A program made the translations under genes and the position numbers. From contig NZ_CAMLHX010000003.1 of the NCBI RefSeq assembly GCF_946479965.1, forward strand, positions 1 through 64,000: a DNA stretch of 64,000 nucleotides. Direction: 5' to 3'. The notes beneath the pieces were generated by a model. That model was not told where the DNA came from, did not search any database, and saw only the letters and a list, made by a program, of their open reading frames with translations. Position 1 is the first letter of the stretch; each line of letters begins with the position of its first letter. Source of the DNA: an uncultured Mucilaginibacter sp. (GTDB lineage Bacteria > Bacteroidota > Bacteroidia > Sphingobacteriales > Sphingobacteriaceae). Positions 8,043 through 17,300 of the stretch are shown here, piece after piece.

Positions 8043-10313
8043 ATGACTGACAATAACAAAACGACCGACGCGCTGGACTACCATGCTATGGGTAGGCCGG
8101 GTAAGATAGAGGTCATCCCAACTAAGCCTTATAGAACACAACGCGATCTATCGCTGGCATACTCTCCCGGCGTTGCCGAGCCTTGCTTGAGAATAGCAGA
8201 AAATGAAGAAGATGCTTATAAATATACTGCAAAAGGAAATTTAGTTGCTGTAATAAGTAATGGCACGGCTGTATTAGGTTTGGGCGATATTGGCGCGCAG
8301 GCAGGCAAACCGGTGATGGAAGGTAAAGGGTTGTTATTTAAAATATTTGCTGACATAGATGTGTTTGACCTGGAGTTAGATACCAAGAATATTGACGAGT
8401 TTGTTAATACTGTAAAGATACTTGAACCCACTTTCGGTGGTATAAACCTGGAAGACATTAAGGCCCCTGAGTGTTTTGAAATAGAAAGAAGGTTAAAGGC
8501 TGAAATGAATATTCCGGTTATGCATGACGACCAGCACGGGACCGCTATCATTTCATCTGCCGCTTTGATCAACGCCTGCGAGATCCAGGAAAAAGATATC
8601 AGCAAAGTAAAGATCGTTATAAACGGTGCGGGTGCGGCTGCGATATCATGTGCGCGTCTTTACCTGAGCGTGGGCGCAAAGAAAGAAAACATTGTAATGC
8701 TGGATAGGAAAGGAGTGATCCGCGCCGATAGGGCGGACCTCGAACCTATAAAATCAGAATTTGCTACAAACGGTAAGGAACTAAACACATTAGATGAAGC
8801 AATTAAAGGTGCTGATGTATTTATAGGCCTGTCGAGCGCTAATACATTTAGTCCGGAAATGTTACTTTCTATGGCAGCTAATCCTATCGTATTCGCTATG
8901 GCTAATCCGGATCCGGAAATTGCTTATGATCTTGCTGTGCGTACCCGTGATGATGTTATTATGGCAACCGGCCGATCTGATTTTCCTAACCAGGTTAATA
9001 ATGTTTTGGGGTTCCCTTTCATTTTCAGAGGAGCTTTAGATGTTAGGGCCAGGGCCATTAACGAGGAAATGAAAATAGCCGCTGTATATGCTATTGCCGA
9101 ACTGGTTAAAAAGCCGGTACCCGAATCTGTTACCCAGGCGTATAATGTTAAGCATTTAACATTTGGCAAGGAATACATCATTCCTAAACCAATGGATCCG
9201 CGGCTGATAAGCACGGTGTCGCCGGCGGTAGCAAAGGCAGCTATAGCATCTGGCGTAGCCAGAAAGGTAATTACTGATTGGGATGCTTACGAGGAAGAGT
9301 TGCATCAGCGCATGGGGGTAGAAAATGTGATGTTGCGGGCCTTGACCAATAAAGCCAAATCGGCGCCTAAACGGGTTGTTTTTGCCGAAGCGGATAACTA
9401 TAAGATATTAAAAGCTGCCCAAATTGTTAAAGACGAGGGGATAGCTATACCTATCCTGCTGGGAAATAAGGAACGGATCCAGGCATTGATGAATGAGAAC
9501 AACCTTGATCTGGACGATGTGCAAATATTTGAGCCTGCTTTAGAAACCGAGAAGTTAAAGCAATATGCTGAGTTTCTATACAGAAAAAGGCAACGCAAGG
9601 GCATGAGCAGAAAACAGGCCAATAAACTAATTTTGGACCGTAACTACTTCGGTGCATCAATGGTTCAGTTTGGCGATGCTGATGCGCTTATCTCGGGTAT
9701 CACAATGGACTACGCCGTAACGGTAAAACCAGCACTGCAAATAATAGGTACCAAGCCATCGGTAAAAAGGGTAGCGGGCATTTACATGATGCTAACCAAA
9801 CGCGGCCCTATATTTTTAGGCGATACAAGTATCAATAAAGATCCCTCTGTAGACGAGTTGGTCGATATCACTGTGTTGGTTAACGACGCGGTTAAAAAAT
9901 TCAATGTAGAGCCTCGTATCGCTATTATATCCTATTCCAACTTCGGTTCTACTGATGGAAAGATTCCGGAAAAGACCGCAGAGGTGGTGCGTGTTATACG
10001 CGAGAAATATCCTGATATAGTTATAGATGGCGAAATGCAGGTAAACTTTGCTCTTAACCCTAAACTGCTCGAAGAGAATTTTGATTTCAGTACGTTAAAA
10101 GATGCACCGGCAAACACCTTGGTTTTCCCTAATCTGGAGTCGGGTAATGTTGCTTATAAGATCCTCCAGGAGTTAGGGGAAGCTGAAGCGATAGGACCGA
10201 TCCTTTTAGGACTTAATAAACCGGTACACGTACTGCAAATGGGTAGTACAGTAAGAGAGATAGTGAATATGGTTAATATTGCGGTTATTGACGCGCAATC
10301 GCAGGTGGGGTAA
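8043..10313 (+). CDS. maeB: NADP-dependent malic enzyme with phosphotransacetylase-like C-domain
   Basis: 756 residues, the usual length of the MaeB fusion. Residues about 1-425 are malic enzyme: the YSPGVAEPC segment, GLGDIGAQAGKPVMEGK, MHDDQHGTA, and a nucleotide-binding VINGAGAAA. The C-terminal part (about 430-756) is a phosphate acetyltransferase-like domain (VVFAEADN, YFGASMVQFGDADAL, ISYSNFGST, VFPNLESGN). In characterised homologues this domain is regulatory and binds acetyl-CoA rather than catalysing. The enzyme decarboxylates malate to pyruvate and makes NADPH in the cytoplasm. It ends in a repeat-rich bidirectional terminator facing the patatin gene. Confidence 0.95.
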   Translation: MTDNNKTTDALDYHAMGRPGKIEVIPTKPYRTQRDLSLAYSPGVAEPCLRIAENEEDAYKYTAKGNLVAVISNGTAVLGLGDIGAQAGKPVMEGKGLLFKIFADIDVFDLELDTKNIDEFVNTVKILEPTFGGINLEDIKAPECFEIERRLKAEMNIPVMHDDQHGTAIISSAALINACEIQEKDISKVKIVINGAGAAAISCARLYLSVGAKKENIVMLDRKGVIRADRADLEPIKSEFATNGKELNTLDEAIKGADVFIGLSSANTFSPEMLLSMAANPIVFAMANPDPEIAYDLAVRTRDDVIMATGRSDFPNQVNNVLGFPFIFRGALDVRARAINEEMKIAAVYAIAELVKKPVPESVTQAYNVKHLTFGKEYIIPKPMDPRLISTVSPAVAKAAIASGVARKVITDWDAYEEELHQRMGVENVMLRALTNKAKSAPKRVVFAEADNYKILKAAQIVKDEGIAIPILLGNKERIQALMNENNLDLDDVQIFEPALETEKLKQYAEFLYRKRQRKGMSRKQANKLILDRNYFGASMVQFGDADALISGITMDYAVTVKPALQIIGTKPSVKRVAGIYMMLTKRGPIFLGDTSINKDPSVDELVDITVLVNDAVKKFNVEPRIAIISYSNFGSTDGKIPEKTAEVVRVIREKYPDIVIDGEMQVNFALNPKLLEENFDFSTLKDAPANTLVFPNLESGNVAYKILQELGEAEAIGPILLGLNKPVHVLQMGSTVREIVNMVNIAVIDAQSQVG

Positions 10314-10327
10314 TATACCACGTTGAT

Positions 10328-10387
10328 AAAAAAGGGTGTTGCAAAAATATATGCAACAGCTGCAACAAAGTGCAATACCCTTTTTTT
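10328..10387. terminator. Bidirectional terminator between maeB and the patatin-like gene
   Basis: A 16-bp stem pairs 10328-10343 with 10371-10386 (A6-GGGTGTTGCA against TGCAATACCC-T6, one G-U). It gives a T run on both strands between convergent genes. The loop holds further TGCAACA words that can form alternative hairpins. Confidence 0.75.
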
Positions 10388-10460
10388 GCAAATTTTTGAT
10401 TATCAGTTTATTGCAGATATCAGATGTCGCAACATGCAACACTTTGCAACAGACATATTC
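10328..10460. repeat. TGTTGCA-rich interspersed element, copy 1
   Basis: Built from direct and inverted TGTTGCA/TGCAACA words. It shares with the spacer at 45490-45609 the order GTGTTGCA-AAATATAT-CAACA, a T run, TTGATTAT, and an exact 22-base block (10431-10452 equals 45585-45606). Both copies lie between convergent genes. Confidence 0.7.
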
Positions 10461-10496
10461 GCCAGGAATTTTTACCAACGTTGGGTCCAACACCTA

Positions 10497-13400
10497 TTAG
10501 GGCAGATCCAGTTCGTTTTCATCTCTTATGGAATGAAATCCAAGCTTACGGTAACTTTCAAATTGCGCCTCGTCAAAAAACTGATCGTTAGTTGATTGTT
10601 GTGGAAAATCCGGATTTGCGGCCGCGTATTCTTTTATATCAACGGTCTCATCACCTGTTAGTCCTGCTTTTATATAGATAAGTTTACCTTTTATTTTAGA
10701 GCCCGGATATTTGATTGAGAAGTAGGTTATATGTGTTTTAGTGGGTTGCTTATCGTTTTCATCATCACCTGTCGGCAAAACGTTTATTTCAACTCCAAAG
10801 TCTATGCGGCACCTCCTTATAGCATTCGCCAGTCCTTCACAGGTGCCTTTCACGTCTTGCTCACCATCGCCGAGTATGATATAGTGGCAACGCCGGCGGA
10901 TAAGCTCGTATAAACCCATATTATCAAAATGCCCGCCGTCCGAAAGACATACATACTTCATGTTAATGTCTGACTTTCCGAGCAGGTCGCGCATAAGATA
11001 AACCAGCCCAAGTTTTGGATCAGAGTTCTTCCACTTCTTCAAACGCGGGTTTCCCATCCACCAACCAAGCCTTACGTTAAACAGCGTAAGCAGAAATGCC
11101 ATCGCAGGTGAAGAATGGTAACCCCAATTAGGATTTATAGCCGCGCCTGAAATTGCCATTGCAGTACCGAGGGTAGGGCCGCCGTTCTCGTTGGCATATT
11201 TATCTGTCTGCCGGTATCCATACTCATAAACGGAATCTATATTATATGTGGATGAACGCGTAGGGCTAAAATCAAATCCGCAATAAAGCGGAGAAAAAAT
11301 GAATGATTCTGCCATACGATCCTGGCGATCCAATGCTGATACTACTGTAGCGTTAAGTGCGGCGTTAATAATAGGGAAGGGGCCAAAATATCCCTCTTTA
11401 GTACACATTGATTTGAGAAGCACATCATCGTTGGTATCAAACCCAGTAAAGGGATTGGCTGTTTTTATCCTGTCCTCGCGGGTACGGGTGGCACCAAGAA
11501 AGGCCCTTATCAGCCTATTTCTATAAAAGTGATGTAAGGAGAATTCATTTACACCAACCCGCCAACTTAATAATAAAGTAAGCGCTAAAAATATTAGTGT
11601 TAAAACCACATCCCCTATGTTGACGACTCGGCTTCTGGAAAAATAGCTCTCGGGCAATATGCCGGTACCTGCTAACCACTCGTTAATAACCGCGCTGAAC
11701 GGATGAAGGTATTGAAGCAGCCACGCACCAATAAGTAGTACGCCTATCATAAAAATAAAAGGTACCGCTTTTATTAACATAGAGGAAATAGCTGAATTTT
11801 TTTCTGCTGTTTCCTCGCGGGCCTCAAATGCTTTTTTTACGCCAAACGTAATAACGCCCAACCAACCACCCCAGGCAACCGGAAGAACGTAAGAGTGCCA
11901 TAATTTTGGCATAATAAGCGTAATAAAGCCTACCAATATCCACATTAAAATAAAACGATGAGTATATCCGCCTACGCGGCCCCACCATTCTCTTCTATGG
12001 TCGGGGAAGAGATTTCCCATCAGGGCCATCCGTATTACCACGGCAATGGCAAACATCTCCATGATGAGGGGAACCCCAATTACAAAGATGACTGAAGCGG
12101 GCGACACCTTGTCTAATATTTCATATGATGTATTCAATTTGGCGCAGCTGATGCAAATAATATCTGGAACGTAGGCAGCACTCTTTAACATGGCCGTAAA
12201 TGCTATTGATGCCACGGCCGAAGAAAGTACAATAGCTAACAGTATTTGCCAGTTATTGATTGTGCTTACAATGCTGTTTTTTCCGGCTTTAACATTGGCA
12301 AGCCCCGCCAATTTAAGTTCTTCACGCTTATGATAATTCCCCCATATTGCCACAACAAGAAAAGCAACGAAGGTGGAAAAAGTGATCCAGTTAAATAGCG
12401 ATGCATTATAACTCTTTACTCCAGGCTGATATTTAACAATAAAAGAACTGACGATAAGCGCGCAAATGCAAGACCATATGACAAGGAAATGCGGCGTGAG
12501 GGTTTTACCTGATAATGAAAACAGGAAAGAATCCCTTAGTTTTTCGCGCACTTCATTTATAAATGTTTGTTTACTCGTTTTTGGCGTGCGGTAAAACGAG
12601 CTCATGGCAATTGCGGCACAAGCTATTCCCGGAATAAAAAGCAGCCCTGTTACGATAACTACTGATAATTGCGACGGTGCTTTTGTTTGATTTGTTACAA
12701 GCGCCAGCCAAGAGTAATAAATATTGTCAATAAACAGCAAAACCGTAAGAAGACAAAGCAATAGTACAACCTGGTTGATGAACGTATTGCGGAACCATGT
12801 CATGCCGGATGCCCATGCGTCTGACGACATGATGGATGCGTTGGGAGAAAGGTAGTTGCTGAACATGCGCAGCCAGCGTATGGGCCGTACTTCATCTGCC
12901 AGCGGATCGGCAGACTTGTCCGGACAGAGGCGGTCGCTTACCTTGTTAACAGAGCCTGTCCTTTTTATCCATGAGTTAAGCCATGCGCCGATATAACCAC
13001 CGCCCGATACAGTAGAAGCGTAATCGAACCTGTGTAGCAAGTTAAGGCTGGCTAAACGCTGAATGATGCCAAGGTTGAACGTAGCCGAGCGTATTCCACC
13101 CCCTGAAAATGCCAGGCCCATAAGTTTCATATCCTGTGCCCGATGTAGAGGGTCAAAAACCTCATCATGTTCAATAATATCCTTATCGGCCTGTAAAACG
13201 CCTGCAGCCTCTTTGTCTGTTTGCTGAGCTGATACCATTGCGGCTTCTGTCATCCGCTTTTTTCGTGCTGCCGCCACTTCAATCAGTTCATCCCGGTACA
13301 GTGTCTCAAACGGCAGCGTAAATTCGCGATACTTAAGTTCCTGAAGCAACATGCCGTCGTTAACCAAAAGTTGTTCTGCGGCCAGTATATTATTACTTTC

Positions 13401-14051
13401 AGGCAGTGTAGTTGCCAAAAAACGCCGTTTTTGACGGTGTACCTTTACCGTTGCATCCCAAAATTCATTATGCTTTTGTTTATCGAACGTTGAAAAAAGA
13501 TTGTCTCCCTCAAACTCATACACCTGATAAAGGCGGATGAGGTAAGAAGGTTGATCTTTACCAAAAAGCGCCAGTATTATCTGAACCGGCATATAATTGA
13601 GTATTTGAGCCAGCGCTATTCGCTCTTTTGGTGTTTCATATAAAACCGCCCTTATTTGTTGACGCCACTGGTATGGTGGTTGAAAAATGCCTGTATCAGT
13701 ATTTTGTTTGATGAACAATGTTCTGAACCATGTCAGCAACGATTGGTCGGAGGATTTGGGTTCAACCTTGTCAGAGAGCCATTGCATAAGGTTAGCAGTC
13801 ATGGCAACATATCTCTCTTTCAACATCCCCGGATCATACTTGATAGGGCTGTGCCAAACCAGGTCACGCAGTTGTTCTTCCTGGTTTGCCGTTAGCGTTT
13901 TGTCTTTAAAATATTCAGTAACAATTTTAGACCAGTCTTCGCGGCTGTCCAAATCGCCTGAGAATTCCATAGGCGGATTGCTTTTTAAAATATCCTGAAA
14001 TAAAGTAATATAGGAAATAGCTTCAGCGGTAAGGTCGGTAACGATATCCAT
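10497..14051 (-). CDS. Large patatin-like phospholipase with transmembrane segments
   Basis: 1184 residues, far longer than ordinary patatins. An N-terminal helical region (about 1-305) precedes the start of the patatin domain: LAFSGGGIRSATFNLG (oxyanion-hole glycines) and the nucleophile Ser349 in STVSGGGYIGAW. A block of roughly 400 residues then carries many hydrophobic helices, giving several membrane spans. The catalytic domain resumes with the DGG motif, Asp1038 in LSDGGHFDNMGLYEL. The Ser-Asp dyad predicts acyl-ester hydrolysis of lipids. The membrane block splits the lipase fold, as in some large bacterial patatin-like proteins. The ATG lies 26 bases from a perfect 39-base palindrome. 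No signal peptide is seen. Substrate is unknown. Confidence 0.85.
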   Translation of the reverse strand: MDIVTDLTAEAISYITLFQDILKSNPPMEFSGDLDSREDWSKIVTEYFKDKTLTANQEEQLRDLVWHSPIKYDPGMLKERYVAMTANLMQWLSDKVEPKSSDQSLLTWFRTLFIKQNTDTGIFQPPYQWRQQIRAVLYETPKERIALAQILNYMPVQIILALFGKDQPSYLIRLYQVYEFEGDNLFSTFDKQKHNEFWDATVKVHRQKRRFLATTLPESNNILAAEQLLVNDGMLLQELKYREFTLPFETLYRDELIEVAAARKKRMTEAAMVSAQQTDKEAAGVLQADKDIIEHDEVFDPLHRAQDMKLMGLAFSGGGIRSATFNLGIIQRLASLNLLHRFDYASTVSGGGYIGAWLNSWIKRTGSVNKVSDRLCPDKSADPLADEVRPIRWLRMFSNYLSPNASIMSSDAWASGMTWFRNTFINQVVLLLCLLTVLLFIDNIYYSWLALVTNQTKAPSQLSVVIVTGLLFIPGIACAAIAMSSFYRTPKTSKQTFINEVREKLRDSFLFSLSGKTLTPHFLVIWSCICALIVSSFIVKYQPGVKSYNASLFNWITFSTFVAFLVVAIWGNYHKREELKLAGLANVKAGKNSIVSTINNWQILLAIVLSSAVASIAFTAMLKSAAYVPDIICISCAKLNTSYEILDKVSPASVIFVIGVPLIMEMFAIAVVIRMALMGNLFPDHRREWWGRVGGYTHRFILMWILVGFITLIMPKLWHSYVLPVAWGGWLGVITFGVKKAFEAREETAEKNSAISSMLIKAVPFIFMIGVLLIGAWLLQYLHPFSAVINEWLAGTGILPESYFSRSRVVNIGDVVLTLIFLALTLLLSWRVGVNEFSLHHFYRNRLIRAFLGATRTREDRIKTANPFTGFDTNDDVLLKSMCTKEGYFGPFPIINAALNATVVSALDRQDRMAESFIFSPLYCGFDFSPTRSSTYNIDSVYEYGYRQTDKYANENGGPTLGTAMAISGAAINPNWGYHSSPAMAFLLTLFNVRLGWWMGNPRLKKWKNSDPKLGLVYLMRDLLGKSDINMKYVCLSDGGHFDNMGLYELIRRRCHYIILGDGEQDVKGTCEGLANAIRRCRIDFGVEINVLPTGDDENDKQPTKTHITYFSIKYPGSKIKGKLIYIKAGLTGDETVDIKEYAAANPDFPQQSTNDQFFDEAQFESYRKLGFHSIRDENELDLP

Positions 14052-14383
14052 GGTAAAAAGTGTAAGTTCGGTTATAGATATGCGTTAATTAGAATGCAAT
14101 TCTAATTAACGCATATGAGGTTGAATGCTAATATACCAATATGTATTCAGTAATTGCAAGTAGAGGTTATTTTATGTTAGGGGAGTAGAAAAATGTAATT
14201 AGGCCCAAGAGGCACCGCTTAACTACAAAACCGGCGGAGAGCCAAGGATTTGTTTAACTGCCTCATACTAAAGCTGTATTAGCCAAAGTCAATAATGATT
14301 ATATTTACTGCTTGGTTTTATATACCAATTAACCGATCGAAACTATTGAACCGGCTTTACCGGCGAATCTTTAATAATCCAGG
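14052..14383. other. Divergent intergenic region between the patatin gene and the HTCS gene
   Basis: 332 bases without a credible gene. It must hold the promoters for both divergent genes. The clear structure is the palindrome at 14078-14116. The rest is AT-rich, with ATACCAATTA-like words near 14130 and 14323 and no perfect TAnnTTTG box that I can place. Confidence 0.6.
14078..14116. promoter_or_regulatory. Perfect 39-base palindrome upstream of the patatin gene
   Basis: Two 18-base arms (14078-14095 and 14099-14116, ATATGCGTTAATTAGAAT and its complement) around GCA. No T run follows on either side, so it is less like a terminator than an operator or a leader hairpin. Confidence 0.6.
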
Positions 14384-17300
14384 ATGAGGCAATTAAATAT
14401 TACTTTGTTTTTAATTTCGTTTTTATTGCCTCTGATCGTACACGCTCAGCTTGAAAAACCCAAAAGCAATAATATTCCTGAACTTAAAAATTATGCGACG
14501 AAAACGTATAATACTAACAACGGGCTTCCCTCAAACAGTACTACCTGCGCAATTAAGGATAAGAATGGATTCCTCTGGGTTGGAACCGAAAATGGCCTCT
14601 GTCGCTTTGATGGTTATGCCTTTAAAGTATTTATAAATATTCCCGGCGATACTACCAGTTTAGCCAATAACTACATCAACACTATTATTGAGGATAAAAA
14701 GGGGAGAATTTGGGTGGGAACTCAGGATGGCCTTAACCTGCTTGATCCACTTACCGAAAAGTTTAAAAGGTTTAATCACCAAGAACAAGTACCAGGATCT
14801 TTAAGCAATAATAAAATATGGTGCCTGTTGGCTGATAAAGACAATAATATTTGGATAGGTACCGATGATGGGTTTAACCGCTTTATTGAAAAGAGTAAGA
14901 GTTTCGAGATCTTTCAACCTAACCCTGCCGATGCAAACGCGATAAAAGGGAAATCGGTAAATGCGATAATTGAAGACAAGGACAACAATCTTTGGCTTGG
15001 TAACTGGAGTGGCGGGTTAAATAAATTTGATAAGCGCAAAAAAACATTTGTAAACTATTTGCAGGTTCAAAAAGCTAACGATAAGAACCCCAACGATGTT
15101 TGGAGCCTTAGCCTGGACGAAGAAGGAAAAATTTGGATAGGTACTTATTGGAAGGGTTTGTTCAGGTTTGACACAGGCACAGGTAAATTCACCTCGTTTC
15201 CGTCTGTCGGAAATAAAAATCAAGGAGTTTTTAGGATACTCAACTTAGGACACCATTTAATGGTATTGGGTGGTAGTGATGGCTTTTATTGGTTTAACTC
15301 CCAAAGCAACGATTGGCGGCAGATTAATGATTTTAAGAGCTTTCAGCAGGCTGGTTTATTGCAGGATAAAAATGGTATTATTTGGATATGCTCCAGGGAG
15401 GGCTTAACCAAGTTGGATAAGCAGCAATATAAGTTTTCCTTCTATCCCTTTGCAGATGCAAAGCGCACCGTTAAAAGTATATTGGTTAAAGATAATGCGG
15501 TTTGGGTAGGTACAAATAACGGGCTCACGGTTATTCAATTAAACAAAAAGCTATCATCAGCTTTTTTGCATTCCGGCGATCCACAAAGTATCGGCAGCAA
15601 TGCGATTAATAAACTGTACGTAGATAGCAAAGGCAAGCTATGGAACCTTACAGAATTTGGCTTTGATGAATACAATGATAAAACGGGCAAATTTATTCAT
15701 CATTCACATCATTCCAGTTTAGGCAGCTTTTTTAATGAGGACGTATTCCGGGATATTTTAGAAGTAAGCCCGGGCGAATACTGGCTGGCAACTGATGCCG
15801 GCCTTAAAATTTATTATAGCCAAACTAATACTTTTAACCATTATTTTAATCAAAAGAATAATCCTTATTCCTTAAGCAACAATCACTTGTACTGCTTGCT
15901 AAAAGATGCTGAAAATAATATCTGGATAGGCACGGAAGGCGGCGGTGTAAACCGCTTCGACCAGGCTTCAAAAAAGTTTTACCATTACATGGTTAACGAC
16001 AAAAAGAGCGGCGGCATTAGTAATAATGATATCCATAATCTGTTTTTAGATTCGCATAATAACGTTTGGATATGTACTCAGGATGGATTGAATAAATATG
16101 TTAAGGGTACTAACTCCTTCAAGGTGTTTTCTAAAAACGATGGATTTGCCAGCAATGTGTTTAAGCAAATGGTTGAAGACAACCATGGTAATTTATGGGT
16201 CGTAACCGAAACGGGGGTATCAGAGTTTAATCCGCAAACTAATTCGATAAAAAACTTTGACGATGGGGACGGTGTATTCGCCAACACGGTAATATGCAAG
16301 GTGAATGACCACCAGCTTTTATTAGGAGGTAACGCTGGTTTGGTATCTTTTGATCCCCTGGCTATCAATTATAATAAAGTTGTTCCCCCGCTATACTTTT
16401 CCGATTTGCAGGTATTTAACAAATCAATTATTCCCGGCCCCAACAGTCCGCTTAAAGAACCCGTTCAAAATGCAAAAGAGATAGTTTTAAAATACAGCCA
16501 AAGTGTTTTTTCGATAGAGTTTGTCGCCCTTAACTATACCCATACCGAGAAGAATAATTATGCCTATAAATTGGCGGGCTTCGATAAAAAATGGAACTAT
16601 GTTGGTGAGCAGCGTAAAGCTACTTATACCAATTTAAACCCTGGTACCTACGTATTCAAAGTAAAAGCATCAAATAACGATGGTGTTTGGAACAATGAGG
16701 GAAAATCACTAACCGTTATTATAACACCGCCCTGGTACCTTTCCTGGTGGGCTTACCTCATTTATGCCTCTTTGTTTGTTGCAGCCGTTTATGGCTACAT
16801 TTTTTATAATAACAGGCAGGCCAAACTTAAATACGAAGTAAAGCTGGCGCATATTGAAACTGAAAAAGAGAAAGAGCTGCATGAAAAGAAACTATCATTT
16901 TTTACAAATATTTCACATGAGTTCCGGACGCCTTTAACCCTGATCATTAATCCGCTCAAAGAAATTTTATATACCGGTAATAACGATGTGGATCAGCAAA
17001 ATCTCAATACGATTAATCGCAATGCCAAACGTTTGTTAAGCCTGGTGGATCAGCTGTTATTATTCAGGAAAGCCGACGCCGATGCGGACGAATTGAAATT
17101 AGCAAGGATCAATATTGTTGATTTAAGCAAAGAGGTTTTTTTATGCTTCTCTCATCAGGCCAAAGCAAAACAACTTCAGTTAGATTATTTGTGTACCGAT
17201 GAGTATATAGAATTAGTAGCCGATCGCGAAAAGATCGAGATCGTTCTGTTCAACCTGTTATCAAACGCGGTTAAATTTACTGATGCCGGCGGACGAGTAA

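Noticed and set aside
8043..10313. maeB considered as an unusual fusion
   Set aside because: The malic enzyme-phosphotransacetylase fusion is the normal form of this family.
10323..10595. Open frame on the plus strand across the TGTTGCA-rich repeat
   Set aside because: The frame is made of the repeated element and overlaps the 3' end of the patatin gene.
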